DNA of 64,000 bases from Embleya sp040629175 (GCF_040629175.1 NZ_JBEXUX010000053.1:1-64000); one strand, 5' to 3'. Shown: positions 1-8,945, counted from the stretch's first letter. The notes: generated by a model from the sequence alone, not told the origin. Translations and numbers: made by a program.

Positions 1-1098
1 GATCTGGCCGGGTGGGTGGCGCCGGGTGGGCGGACGTTCTCCACGTACGAGACCAGCGACGCGGCGACGAAGCCGAGCTTCGTGGTGGTGCCGCGTTGGC
101 CCAACACGCGGGAGCCGGCCAACCGGGTCCGGCTGGACCCGGGTGCGGAACCGGGCGGGGACGTGTTCCGGGAGGCCGCCCGGTTGTTGGTGCGGCGCTA
201 TCGCGAGTGGTCGTGGGAGGAGATGCTCGGCACGTTGCGGGAGTTCGACGACGCGGTCGGGGTCGACGCGTCGAACCTGGAGCGTGCCGAGTACGTGCTC
301 GGGGTCGCGCGCAGGGCGGCGCCCTCGGTGCCGCCGGCCGGCTCGGTGTCGTGGGCCGACCCGGTGGGTGGGCCGGCCGATCCAGGCGTGGGGTGGCTTT
401 CGGCTACCGGCCGCCCGTCCGGCCGGGACCGGTCGCCGATCCCGGAGGAGCCGATTCTTTTCGAGGCCGGCGGCCCGGTGAATCGTCCCGAACTGGCGCG
501 GGACGCGCCGGCCTGGGCCGAGTGGGGCCGGTGGGACTGGGAGTTGTGGGACGACCTGACGGCGACCTGGGACGGATTCCTCGCGCTGCGGCAGGCCGCC
601 GAACAGTTGGCCGAGGACGACGGTCGGGAGACGTCCGGGGTCGGCACGGCGATCGATCGTGCCGACACGGGTTCGCTGGCCGCCGCGCTGCTGCTCGTCG
701 AACAACCGCTGCTCGGACCGGTGGTGCGGCGCCTGGTCGCGCGGGTGGAACGCGAGTACGTGAATCCGCAGGGGGAGTGGCGCTCGCGGCGTGCCTACGG
801 CGAGGTGCTCGGCCGGCTGCACGAGGGCATCGCCGCCCTCGCCGAATGCGGCGTGGACGAGGGTGAACTGCGGGCCCTGTTATGGCGGATGGCCCGGATG
901 GTCGCCGAGGACCACGGTCGTTTCCCGTACTTCGCCGATGTTATCGCGGGTACGGTCATGCGACTCGGCACGCTCGACGGAGACTGGGCGGAGTACCAAC
1001 GCGTCCTGGTGCATGCCATGTCGACCACTGACTGCCGTGGACTGTTCCTGCGCGAATACGGTCGGCTCCGGCTCGCGGAACTCGGCATCTCGCCATGA
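1..1098 (+). CDS. Uncharacterised protein, 5' end cut by window edge
   Basis: The reading frame is already open at base 1 and runs to the TGA at 1096-1098, so the gene probably starts outside the window; a GTG at 16 is the first candidate start inside it. The visible 360 or so residues are rich in Trp, Glu and Arg, with no signal peptide, membrane segment or motif I recognise. The C-terminal half (about residue 220 onward) looks helical. Codon 294 (bases 880-882) is an in-frame TTA, the rare leucine codon read by the bldA tRNA in streptomycetes, so translation may be developmentally controlled. Function unknown. Confidence 0.6.
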   Translation, partial: DLAGWVAPGGRTFSTYETSDAATKPSFVVVPRWPNTREPANRVRLDPGAEPGGDVFREAARLLVRRYREWSWEEMLGTLREFDDAVGVDASNLERAEYVLGVARRAAPSVPPAGSVSWADPVGGPADPGVGWLSATGRPSGRDRSPIPEEPILFEAGGPVNRPELARDAPAWAEWGRWDWELWDDLTATWDGFLALRQAAEQLAEDDGRETSGVGTAIDRADTGSLAAALLLVEQPLLGPVVRRLVARVEREYVNPQGEWRSRRAYGEVLGRLHEGIAALAECGVDEGELRALLWRMARMVAEDHGRFPYFADVIAGTVMRLGTLDGDWAEYQRVLVHAMSTTDCRGLFLREYGRLRLAELGISP

Positions 1099-1162
1099 CT
1101 GGACGGAACCCCGTGGCCACGATGCCGCGGGCGGCGCAGCCGCAGGGAAACCATCCGCCGGT

Positions 1163-1192
1163 CGAAGTCGGCGTGGGTAGGTGCCGACTTCG
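1163..1192. terminator. Hairpin between convergent genes
   Basis: A perfect 10-bp stem (1163-1172 with 1183-1192, CGAAGTCGGC arm) and a 10-base loop lie between the unknown gene ending at 1098 and the convergent MFS gene ending at 1283. The position suits a bidirectional terminator. No T-run follows, as is common in high-GC actinobacteria. Confidence 0.6.
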
Positions 1193-1282
1193 GGTTCACG
1201 CTCGCGTTCGGCCGGTCGTGGAGGTGGGTCCGACGGGCCGTCGCTCCGGCGGGGGCCGGGCGGCTGTGAGGGGTGTGGCGGA

Positions 1283-2689
1283 TCAGTGGGGCTTCGCCTT
1301 GTGTCGGAGGGGGAGGAGTAGGGCCGGGATCAGGGTCAGCAGGGTGGCGGCCAGGACCCATCGGAACGTGTCCGCGAAGGCGTGTGCCGGTGCGTCGACA
1401 TGGTGGGCTTCTCGGCTCTGCAGGATCGCGGCGAGCACGGCTGCGCCGAATGACGCGCCGATGGTCTGCACCGTGGTGATGGCGCTCGTCGCGCCGGGGA
1501 TGGCGGTGGGCGGCAGTCCGTCGTAGGCGGCGGCCGACACCGGCACGGCGACGGCCGCGACCCCGATGCCGAACACGAGCAGGGACACACCCAGGGCCGC
1601 GTCGCCGGTGTGCGCGCCCACCCGGGTGAAGGCGAGTGTGCCCAGCGCGGTGATGGCGATTCCGGTGAGGACGACGGGGCGCGCGCCGATTCGGTCGGTG
1701 AGCTTTCCGACGTAGGGCAGGGCCAGCATCGTGCCGAGGCTCTGTGGCGCGAGGAGCAGGCCGGTGGTCAGCGGGCTGTGGCCGCGGACCTGCTGGTAGT
1801 ACAGCGGCAGCAGGATCATCACGCCGAAGATCGACAACCGGGAGAGAAAGTTCAACGCCGATGCGGCGGCGAACGGCCGGTGAGTGAACAGCCGTGGATC
1901 CAGCAGCGGGGCGGCGGTCTGCCTGCGCAGCGCGTGGACGATGAACGCGATGAGCAGAGCCGCACCCGTGACCAGCAGCGGCAGCCGTGCCGTACGTGCG
2001 GACAACCCGTAGACGATCAGGGCCAGGGCGGGGGAGAGCAGTGCCAGGCCGATCGTGTCCAGCCGGCCTCCGCCCTGCCGGTGTGGCGCGCCGGCGGGGA
2101 TGCCACGCCGGGCGAGAAGGAGCGCGGCCAGGCAGATCGGCACGTTCACGTAGAAGATCCAGCGCCAGCCGACGGTGCCGACGAGCAGGCCGCCGATCAT
2201 CGGTCCCGCGATCGGAGCGATCTGTCCGGGCACGGCCACGATGCCCATGACCCGTCCGCGCTGCTCGGGCCGAGCCGCCTGCGCCAGGATCGTCATGCCC
2301 AGCGGCACGATCATGCCGCCGCCGATGCCTTGCAGGACCCGGAACGTGATCAGGCTTGCCATCGACCAGGCGGCCCCGCACAGAACCGAACCGGCGAGGA
2401 AGGCGCCGAGCGAGAACATCCACATGGCTCGGATGCCGAAACGTTCGGCGAGCCGGCCGGTCGCCGGGATGACCGTTGCGATGGCCAACAGGTAGGCGGT
2501 GCCGACCCACTGGACCGTGGTCACCGAGGCGCCGAACGTGCGGGTGAGGTCGGCGAGGGCGACCGTGACCATCGTCATGTCCAACATCGCGGTGATGGAT
2601 CCGATCACGATGACCGCTCCGAGCTTCAGTACGGCGGGATCGAGGCGGTCGGAGGCCGGTGTGCCGGTCGTCGTGTTCGTCATACTCAC
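1283..2689 (-). CDS. MFS drug exporter, DHA2 (EmrB/QacA-like) family
   Basis: A 468-residue membrane protein reading as a drug:H+ antiporter. The N-terminal helix carries the DHA2-type stretch TAMLDMTMVTVALADL (about residues 35-50), followed by the motif around RLAERFGIRAMW in the loop after helix 2 and a RVLQGIGGGMIVPLG helix, all typical of EmrB/QacA exporters with 14 helices. It probably exports a hydrophobic or cationic compound from the cytoplasm. The GTG at 2689 gives the longest frame; an ATG at 2683 two codons later is equally possible. Neither has a clear Shine-Dalgarno, and the first TetR operator begins three bases upstream, so the mRNA may be leaderless. It is divergent from the TetR gene at 2763, its probable repressor. 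Confidence 0.9.
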   Translation of the reverse strand: MSMTNTTTGTPASDRLDPAVLKLGAVIVIGSITAMLDMTMVTVALADLTRTFGASVTTVQWVGTAYLLAIATVIPATGRLAERFGIRAMWMFSLGAFLAGSVLCGAAWSMASLITFRVLQGIGGGMIVPLGMTILAQAARPEQRGRVMGIVAVPGQIAPIAGPMIGGLLVGTVGWRWIFYVNVPICLAALLLARRGIPAGAPHRQGGGRLDTIGLALLSPALALIVYGLSARTARLPLLVTGAALLIAFIVHALRRQTAAPLLDPRLFTHRPFAAASALNFLSRLSIFGVMILLPLYYQQVRGHSPLTTGLLLAPQSLGTMLALPYVGKLTDRIGARPVVLTGIAITALGTLAFTRVGAHTGDAALGVSLLVFGIGVAAVAVPVSAAAYDGLPPTAIPGATSAITTVQTIGASFGAAVLAAILQSREAHHVDAPAHAFADTFRWVLAATLLTLIPALLLPLRHKAKPH

Positions 2690-2692
2690 GAC

Positions 2693-2735
2693 ACTACACC
2701 GTATAGTGTAGTGAGACTACACTGTATGGTGTAGT
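2693..2735. promoter_or_regulatory. Two tandem TetR operators
   Basis: Two inverted repeats with identical arms: ACTACAC-cgtata-GTGTAGT (2693-2712) and ACTACAC-tgtatg-GTGTAGT (2716-2735). The start-to-start distance is 23 bp, near two helical turns, so dimers would bind the same DNA face. They occupy the gap between the divergent MFS and TetR genes, abut the MFS start, and lie 27 bp before the regulator start, so one regulator can repress both directions. Confidence 0.85.
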
Positions 2736-2762
2736 AACAGCCGTGCAGGAAGGAAGCCGTTC

Positions 2763-3461
2763 GTGCCCGACACCTCGACCCTCCGCCAGGGGTCGCCCGC
2801 CAAGCGTTCCGCCATCGTGCGAGCGGCACTCGAGATCTTCGTACGCGAGGGCTATGCACGCGCGAGCGTCGATGCCATCGCGCGGACGGCGGGCGTCTCC
2901 AAGCGCACCATCTACGACTACTACGGCGACAAGGAGCGGCTGTTCCTGTCCGCCGTGGAGGAGACCCAAGCCGCGCAGGCCGAGTCTTTCCGGGAACTAC
3001 TGGACCGGACCCTGGGGCAGCCCGTTGTGCGGACGGCGGATCTGGAGACCGCGCTCACCGACTTCGGCCGGGCATTCGCGACCGAGATCGCCCGCTCCGC
3101 CGAACGCGCCGCCGTGCTACGGCTGATGATCGCCGAGGCGTCCCACTTCCCGGCGCTGCTGCGGCCGTCACCCGAGGAGCGCCCCGTCCAGCGTGCCCTG
3201 GCCGCCCGCCTGGCCGAACTCGGCGAACAGGGCCTCCTCGACATCCCCGACGCGGACGAGGCCGCCGAGTTCCTGGGCCTGTTGGTCACCGGTCGCGTCA
3301 ACCACCGTTCCTGGTACGGGGCGGTACGGCTCGATGACGCCGAGATCGACCGGTTGGTGACGGGCGGCGTACGCATCTTCCTGCGCGCCCATGCTCCACG
3401 CCTGCCCACGGGATCGGGATCGGGATCGGCTGAAACGTTCGGGAAGTCGAAGTTGTCGTAA
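2763..3461 (+). CDS. TetR family transcriptional repressor
   Basis: A 232-residue regulator. The N-terminal DNA-binding domain (about residues 12-60) shows the TetR signature: AIVRAALEIFVREGYARAS, then AIARTAGVSKRTIYDYYGDKE, which is the recognition helix. The remaining 170 residues form the ligand-binding and dimer domain, which is variable and does not tell the ligand. The GTG start at 2763 has a good Shine-Dalgarno (AGGAAGG, 2747-2753, spacing 9). It is divergent from the DHA2 exporter, with two tandem palindromes between them, the usual layout of an exporter with its drug-sensing repressor. The C-terminus has a short Gly-Ser run from a (GGGATC)3 tract. Confidence 0.9.
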   Translation: MPDTSTLRQGSPAKRSAIVRAALEIFVREGYARASVDAIARTAGVSKRTIYDYYGDKERLFLSAVEETQAAQAESFRELLDRTLGQPVVRTADLETALTDFGRAFATEIARSAERAAVLRLMIAEASHFPALLRPSPEERPVQRALAARLAELGEQGLLDIPDADEAAEFLGLLVTGRVNHRSWYGAVRLDDAEIDRLVTGGVRIFLRAHAPRLPTGSGSGSAETFGKSKLS

Positions 3462-3637
3462 GGGAATCGACGGTTCCGCAGGACCGGGCGCCCGATCTCG
3501 GGGCGAGGGCCGTGGGGAGCCTCGCACGGATTCGGCGTCGTCGAACGATCATCCGATAAAGTCGCGACGGCACTTGGTGGGCATTCTTCGGTACTTCACG
3601 GACGCGAATTTCATTCGATCACCCTGGGGGAGACGTC

Positions 3638-4450
3638 TTGGCCGGCGAGGAAGAATCGGCGGGGCCCGTCATCGACGTAGCGGTTCCGAGTGTGGCTCGG
3701 GTCTACGACTATTTACTGGGCGGAAAGGACAACTTCGCCTCCGATCGGGAGGTCGGGGATCGTCTCTACGCCATTGCCCCGGACACCAGGCGCACGGCCC
3801 CGATCCACCGCGAGTTCCTGGCGAGGGGCGTACGGTACCTGGCCGGGATCGGCATCACGCAATTCGTGGACCTGGGTTCCGGGTTGCCCACTGCCGACAA
3901 CACGCACCAGGTGGCGCACGCGGTCGACCCGCGATGTTCGGTCGTGTATGTCGATCACGATCCGATCGTTCTCGCCCACGGGCGGGCCATTTTGGCGGAT
4001 CATCCCAGGACCGCGATCGTGCAGGCCGACTTCAGGTCGCCGGAAGACATCCTGTCCGCACCGGGGTTCGAACTGCTCATCGACCTCACCCGGCCCGTGG
4101 CCTGGTTGATGCTCTCCGTCGTGCACCACCTCGGGGACGAGGAACACCCGGACGAACTGGTCGATCAGTACAAGTCCCTGATGGCGCCGGGCAGTCACCT
4201 CTTCCTGTCCCATTTCCTCCGACGCCCGGGAGACGAACGCATCGACCGCCTGGAGGCCGTCATGCAGGAAAGCCTGGGCAGCGGAAGATTCAGGACGCAG
4301 GACGAGATCGAGCACTATTTCCACGGCATGGAAATGGTCGACCCGGGCGTCGTTTCCACGGCCCTGTGGCGCCCCTCCGCTCCCATCGCCCCGAGGGACC
4401 TGGAAACCTCCCACATCCTGATCTCGGGCGGAATGGCCAAAAAGATCTGA
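3638..4450 (+). CDS. DUF574 SAM-dependent methyltransferase-like protein
   Basis: A 270-residue protein of the DUF574 family, which is very abundant in streptomycetes. The conserved opening (SVARVYDYLLGGKDNFASDR, about residues 18-38) defines the family. A Rossmann-type SAM site follows: FVDLGSGLPT (about 86-95), with VVYVDHDPIVLAH as the acidic strand-2 motif and VQADFRSPEDIL after it. Methyl acceptor and biological role are not known. The TTG start at 3638 is preceded by a GGGGGAGA ribosome site (3627-3633). An in-frame TTA codon lies at 3713-3715, so expression may depend on bldA. It stands alone; neighbours on both sides belong to other processes. Confidence 0.85.
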   Translation: MAGEEESAGPVIDVAVPSVARVYDYLLGGKDNFASDREVGDRLYAIAPDTRRTAPIHREFLARGVRYLAGIGITQFVDLGSGLPTADNTHQVAHAVDPRCSVVYVDHDPIVLAHGRAILADHPRTAIVQADFRSPEDILSAPGFELLIDLTRPVAWLMLSVVHHLGDEEHPDELVDQYKSLMAPGSHLFLSHFLRRPGDERIDRLEAVMQESLGSGRFRTQDEIEHYFHGMEMVDPGVVSTALWRPSAPIAPRDLETSHILISGGMAKKI

Positions 4451-4504
4451 TACTCCAGACTCCGGCTGTAGATCGTGATCAGGCGTCGTGAGACGCTGCC
4501 CTTC

Positions 4505-4879
4505 GTGATCGCCAAGCTGCAGTGTGTGGTGTTGGACTGTGCCGATGTCGTCGAGCTGTCCCGCTTCTACCAGTCGCTTCTCGGCGGGGTGGTGAACCAG
4601 CCGGATCCGCGGTGGTCGCTCGGTGACGACTGGGCGACACTCCATACCGACGGGCTCGTACTGGCCTTCCAGGGGGTGGAAGACCATCAGCCACCAGGGT
4701 GGCCGGATCCCGCTCGGCCCCAGCAGTTCTACCTCGACCTGGGTGTCAAGGACCTGGATCGAGCTCAGGAAGACGTCCTGAATCTGGGCGCCTCACTGCT
4801 CGATGAGGGGGACGGGAAGCGGAGTTGGCGCATCTTCGCGGATCCGGCAGGGCACCCGTTCTGTCTCGTCCGGGACTGA
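4505..4879 (+). CDS. VOC (glyoxalase/dioxygenase fold) protein
   Basis: A small vicinal-oxygen-chelate protein of 124 residues from the GTG at 4505 (an upstream in-frame GTG at 4475 would add ten basic residues without homologous character). The opening VIAKLQCVVLDCADVVELSRFYQSLLGG is the first beta-alpha-beta-beta module, and the second half shows FYLDLGVKDLDRAQEDVLNLGASLL and IFADPAGHPFCLV, typical of glyoxalase-like domains. Such proteins bind a metal and act as lyases, dioxygenases or resistance binding proteins. Substrate cannot be inferred. It follows the DUF574 gene by 54 bp and may be read with it. Confidence 0.8.
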   Translation: MIAKLQCVVLDCADVVELSRFYQSLLGGVVNQPDPRWSLGDDWATLHTDGLVLAFQGVEDHQPPGWPDPARPQQFYLDLGVKDLDRAQEDVLNLGASLLDEGDGKRSWRIFADPAGHPFCLVRD

Positions 4880-4943
4880 CAGGAGAGGCAACTACCGGGG
4901 TCGCGTCTGCGGTGATGGCGCGGGTGCCGAGGCCGCCGTGTGT

Positions 4944-5138
4944 TCAGCGTCGGGTTGCGGGGATCGGTGTCGCGAATCCCGGCGAGGGGCCGTCGTAGTA
5001 GTAGAGGTTGGCGCCGATCGTGGGTTCGTCCACATCGCGGCCCCGGTCCGTGTCATCGTTCGTGCATCCGACCGGTACGAACGCCGCGATCATCATGACG
5101 AAACCGGCGAGACGACGGCGCCTCGAACGACCATCCAT
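4944..5138 (-). CDS. Small putative lipoprotein, 64 residues
   Basis: A 64-residue product with a basic N-terminus (MDGRSRRRRLAG), one hydrophobic stretch and a lipobox-like VPVGC at about residues 21-25, so Cys25 is a likely lipidated residue. The mature part (about 40 residues) is acidic then Pro/Tyr-rich (NLYYYDGPSPG). The ATG at 5138 has a strong Shine-Dalgarno (GAAGGAGG on the minus strand, about 5145-5152), which supports a real gene despite its size. The product would be anchored on the outer face of the membrane. Function unknown. Confidence 0.65.
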   Translation of the reverse strand: MDGRSRRRRLAGFVMMIAAFVPVGCTNDDTDRGRDVDEPTIGANLYYYDGPSPGFATPIPATRR

Positions 5139-5434
5139 CGTGCCTCCTTCGGGTAACCGTGCCCGCCATCATGCCGTGTGGGGTACGAAGGGAAGGCCGA
5201 GGGGACGCCTGTCGCAACTCGGGCTTCCCGTAGGGGAGTTGTCGTTCTCCTCGGCGGCTGGGTGTGTCCGGGGCCCCGGCGTGTGGTGAACATGGAGGGC
5301 CGGGGTCCCTCCGGGCCCGCCGTCACTCCTCCGGGCCCGGCCTCGGGCCCGGCCCCGGGCTTCCGCAACTCACCGACGAGGTACGCCTGTGCGGGCGCCG
5401 AGGTACGCGCGAGCCCGGCCGGTGGGTGCGGTGT

Positions 5435-6028
5435 TCAACCGGACCGGGGCCCCGTGCGGACGTGCACGCGCTCGCCCCGGCTGCCCGAGAGGCCGAGGAC
5501 CTCCACGGCCGAGCCACCGACAGGACCGAACCAGTGGGGCACACCGGTGTCGAACTCGACGGCGTCGCCCGGCTCCAGCACCAGTCCGAGGCCGCCCAGG
5601 ACGAGCCGTACCCGTCCGGACAGGACGTACAGCCACACGTGTCCCTCGTGCGTGCACGGCTCGGGCCGGTTCTGGGTGCCCGGGATGACCAGCTTCCACG
5701 CCTGTAGGGGGCTCGGGCGGTCGGTCAGCGGAAATCGGGCCCTGCCGTTGTGCATACGTGGCCTGGTGTGGATCCGGGGCCTGCCCGACTCCGGGGTTCC
5801 GACGAGCTCGTCCAGCGGCAACCGGTGGGCGTGCGCGATCGGCAGGAGGATTTCCAGGCTCGCGCGGCGTCGGCCGGATTCCAGCCTGGACAGGGTGCTG
5901 ATGGAGATCCCTGTCGCCTCGGCCAGTGCGGACAAGGTCAGGCCACGCTCGGTGCGGATGCGGCGAAGTCGCGGGCCGACCCCTGCCAGTGTGTCGGCGA
6001 CGGGTGAGGACTCGTCCATGCGTCGCAT
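5435..6028 (-). CDS. XRE family regulator with C-terminal cupin domain
   Basis: A 197-residue two-domain regulator. Residues about 15-70 form an XRE helix-turn-helix (RLRRIRTERGLTLSALAEATGISISTLSRLESGRR). Residues about 110-185 are a cupin barrel (EGHVWLYVLSGRVRLVLGGLGLVLEPGDAVEFDTGVPHWF), likely the effector-sensing part, as in PuuR or SutR-like regulators of small-molecule catabolism. Start is at 6028, with an alternative ATG at 6019; neither has a clear ribosome site. The gene stands alone; the long gap upstream gives no sure target, although the LodA cluster begins on the opposite strand about 0.9 kb away. Confidence 0.85.
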   Translation of the reverse strand: MRRMDESSPVADTLAGVGPRLRRIRTERGLTLSALAEATGISISTLSRLESGRRRASLEILLPIAHAHRLPLDELVGTPESGRPRIHTRPRMHNGRARFPLTDRPSPLQAWKLVIPGTQNRPEPCTHEGHVWLYVLSGRVRLVLGGLGLVLEPGDAVEFDTGVPHWFGPVGGSAVEVLGLSGSRGERVHVRTGPRSG

Positions 6029-6962
6029 TCAATCCAACCATCGCCGAGGAGGGCAACGAAAGTTGCCGATACCGCAAACGCCGCAGCGATGGGGAGGTGA
6101 AGACGACGCGGGACCGTGCGGCAGGAAACGGCCCGGAGGACGGCTCGTGGCAGCGGCGATCGTCGGCACGCACGGCATCCGTCGCCGGGGCGGGAGAGCG
6201 GAGCGGGGCGGCCGACACCGTCCGGCGGATCCGGATCACGTACGTGGCCACGGGCTGTCGTAGTGCCGGAGCGACGGACCCGGCAGCACCGGATCACGCA
6301 CGTGGCCACGGCCGGTCGCAGTGCCGGAGCGACCGACCCGGCACCAAGCGCGTCCGCGAACCGCGGCGCGGAGTCGCCCGCAGATCCGGCATTCAGGGAG
6401 TCGGCGACGACCCGGGCTCCTCCGACGCCTGCCGGGGCGCCAACCAGCGTTCCGCGCGGCCCTGTTTGTCGGAGTCCCCGGAGCGCCGGGCGTGCGTCGG
6501 CGGCGGAATGGCCGCGAAGGGCAGTGAGTGCCCGGGTGGGCTCCGGTGGGCGGCGACGGACGGGGAAGCGCGGGGCGGCGCCGACGGCGGCGTGCCCACG
6601 ACACGCCGGTGCGCCTGCGAGCCGTACCGCGTAGCCGTACGACCGTCTGACGGGCGGCTTTTCGAATACTCGACCGGACCGGTCGGACCGTCGGATCGCA
6701 CGGTCGGCCACCGAAACAGCGGGCGCGCGCCATCCGGGTGAAGTACACGAACTGCCTTGCCCGGAAAGGGATGGACCGCAGTCGATCGGTCAACCTGAAG
6801 GACGTGCCGCGCTCTCCCGGCCGGCCGTGGGCGCCCTCCCGGCCCGCCGGCTGCCGCATGCGGCCCGGTCCCCCCACCCCGTCGCCCGGTCCCCCGGCCG
6901 CCCGCCGGCGCGGCGCGCCGACCCCGCGACCTTCGCCGTCTCGGAAGGAACCCGCAACCCCC
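6029..6962. other. 934-bp gene-free stretch upstream of lodA
   Basis: No open frame here has convincing protein-like sequence: the predicted products on both strands are Arg/Pro/Gly-rich shadows. It holds a 58-bp tandem duplication (6231-6344) and several short GC palindromes near 6671-6690. It lies between the divergent XRE-cupin gene and lodA, so it must contain their promoters. Its length and disorder suggest decayed sequence. Confidence 0.5.
6231..6344. repeat. 58-bp tandem duplication
   Basis: Two adjacent copies of about 58 bp, at 6231-6288 and 6289-6344, both beginning CCGGATCACG and containing CGTGGCCACG, GTGCCGGAGCGAC and GACCCGGCA. They differ at a handful of positions. The copies are noncoding. 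Confidence 0.8.
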
Positions 6963-8945
6963 ATGAGCAACGACATCGCCTACGCGAAGATCCACCCCGC
7001 GATCGGAGTGGCCCGGGTGGGCAACAGCACCCGCGACGACGGCTGGTACTACGGCCCCGAGACACCGGACCCGGACCCGATGCCGGTCGGCTCGCTCAAG
7101 GACGCCACCGGCGCCTTCAAGCGCCAAGCGGCCCGCTTCCGCCTCTACGGCTACGACAGCGCCGGCCACGTCGTACGCGAACTGACGGCCGCCGACGCCG
7201 GAATCACGATCGAATGGGGCGTGCACGTCGCGAACCAAAAGGCCGCCTGGTACGAGTTCAGCCTCGCCCTCGACATCCCCGACATGCAGGGCCACAGCAC
7301 GCCCCGGCGCAACAAGGGCATCGACCGCGGCCGCCTCGTCATCGATCCCGGCCGCAAGACCCTGCGCGCCGGAACCGGCCAGAGCGTGGAGTTCACCGGC
7401 GGCACGTTCCAGGACATCCCCGTCCCGCTGGGCCGGATGCACACCGACGAGCACGGCCGGCTCGTGGTGCTCGGCGGCTCCGGCCACTCCGCCGCCAAGA
7501 ACAACGAGGAACTGCACTCGTTCGGCAACAACGACGGCTGGTACGACGACATCTCGGACGGCCCGGTCACCGCCGCGGTCACCCTGAACGGCCACCCCAT
7601 CGACGTCGAACCCGCCTGGGTCGTGGTGGGCCCGCCCAACTACGCACCGGACGTCAAGACCGTGCGCACCGTCTACGACCTGCTCCTGGACGTCTTCGTC
7701 GGCAACGGCCAACTGCCCCGCCCGACTCCGGTGTCCTTCGAACAGCACATCAAGCCCCTCCTGGAACGCTTCAGCACCCTGCAGTGGGTCAACAAGGGCT
7801 TCGCCACCCACTTCGGTTACGCCGGTCCGCAGGACTTCACCACCGCCGAGATGCAGCGGCGCCTCTCCAAGCCCGGCAACACCTACCGCGAGCTGCGCCG
7901 CCAGGTGTACACCGCGATGCGCGACTACCAGCGGGACGGCCTGGCGCCGATGACCTGGCCGTGGTTCTACGGCGACGGCATGTCCAGCCGGCCCAAGTCG
8001 CCGCTGCAGTACATGACTCTGTCCGACCTCCAGATGGACATGCTGCTCAAGTGGTCCGACGGCGATTTCGTCGGCACCGCCCGGAGCGGCTTCCCGCGCC
8101 ACCTGGAGGAGGCACCCGTCGCCGATCAGCCCGGGCTGTTGGACCGGGCGGCCCTCGACTTCTGCCTAGCCGACGCCTTCCACCCCGGCTGCGAGGTCAC
8201 CTGGCCGATTCGGCACGCGACGATGTTCGCCGAACCGTTCCGCATCCTGCACCGCGCCGAGGGGCAGGTGGAGCCCGACTACGGCGCCGAGCTCACTCCC
8301 GAGCGGGCACTGGGCGCCGACGGCCCGCTGCACGCCCAGGGCCCGGGTGGTCTGACCCGGTGGATGGCCATCCCCTGGCAGACGGACACCGCGAGCTGCC
8401 GCTCCGGCTACGAGTCCACCCTCGGCCTGGGCCCCCGGTACGACCCGCACCTGCCGACCTTCTGGCCCGCCCGGGTACCCAACCACGTGCTGGCCGAGCG
8501 CGACTTCCGGGTCGTCAACAAGGAGGGCGGGTCGACGCCCTCGGAGGACGAGCGCGAAGCGGCGTTCGCCAACCGGGCCTCCTGGCTGCGTGGTCTGAGC
8601 GGCACCTACAAGGAGCAGTTGAAGCAGGCCGCCGCGGAGTGGCACCACTTCGGCGTGGTGGAGACCCGCCGCTACACCGTCGGCGACAACAAGTACCCGC
8701 CGTACGTCCAGGTCGAGTCCGTGCCCGGCTTCGCCCTCGAAGGGGTGCCGGACGACCGGAACCTGGTCACCCTGCACGTCCCGCAGACCGCCGCCGACCA
8801 GGTCGCCTGGGGCGCGGCGTTGTCCGCCCTCGCCGAGGACATCGACATCGCCCCCGGGAACATCACCGTCGGCTACATCGACAAGCTCGACCCGTTCGGG
8901 GAGGACGCCGCCAACGGCACCGGCCGCCCCGAGGATCCTTCGTGA
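6963..8945 (+). CDS. LodA-like cysteine tryptophylquinone amino-acid oxidase
   Basis: A 660-residue protein of the LodA/GoxA family. Known members oxidise amino acids (lysine epsilon-oxidase, glycine oxidase) with a cysteine tryptophylquinone made from a Cys and a Trp of the same chain, releasing H2O2. The opening IAYAKIHPAIGVARVGNS is diagnostic. Candidate cofactor residues are Cys410 in HPGCEVTW and Trp472 in AIPWQTDTASC; their spacing of 62 is close to the 65 known for Marinomonas LodA. LPTFWPARVPN near the C-terminus is also conserved. The ATG at 6963 follows an AAGGAA site. No signal peptide is seen. The next gene overlaps by four bases and is a broken lodB, so maturation of the quinone is in doubt. 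Substrate unknown. Confidence 0.88.
   Translation: MSNDIAYAKIHPAIGVARVGNSTRDDGWYYGPETPDPDPMPVGSLKDATGAFKRQAARFRLYGYDSAGHVVRELTAADAGITIEWGVHVANQKAAWYEFSLALDIPDMQGHSTPRRNKGIDRGRLVIDPGRKTLRAGTGQSVEFTGGTFQDIPVPLGRMHTDEHGRLVVLGGSGHSAAKNNEELHSFGNNDGWYDDISDGPVTAAVTLNGHPIDVEPAWVVVGPPNYAPDVKTVRTVYDLLLDVFVGNGQLPRPTPVSFEQHIKPLLERFSTLQWVNKGFATHFGYAGPQDFTTAEMQRRLSKPGNTYRELRRQVYTAMRDYQRDGLAPMTWPWFYGDGMSSRPKSPLQYMTLSDLQMDMLLKWSDGDFVGTARSGFPRHLEEAPVADQPGLLDRAALDFCLADAFHPGCEVTWPIRHATMFAEPFRILHRAEGQVEPDYGAELTPERALGADGPLHAQGPGGLTRWMAIPWQTDTASCRSGYESTLGLGPRYDPHLPTFWPARVPNHVLAERDFRVVNKEGGSTPSEDEREAAFANRASWLRGLSGTYKEQLKQAAAEWHHFGVVETRRYTVGDNKYPPYVQVESVPGFALEGVPDDRNLVTLHVPQTAADQVAWGAALSALAEDIDIAPGNITVGYIDKLDPFGEDAANGTGRPEDPS

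Noticed and set aside
6236..6976. Several long frames on both strands in the gap before lodA
   Set aside because: All are low-complexity Arg/Pro-rich, lack ribosome sites and show no conserved-looking blocks; treated as noncoding.
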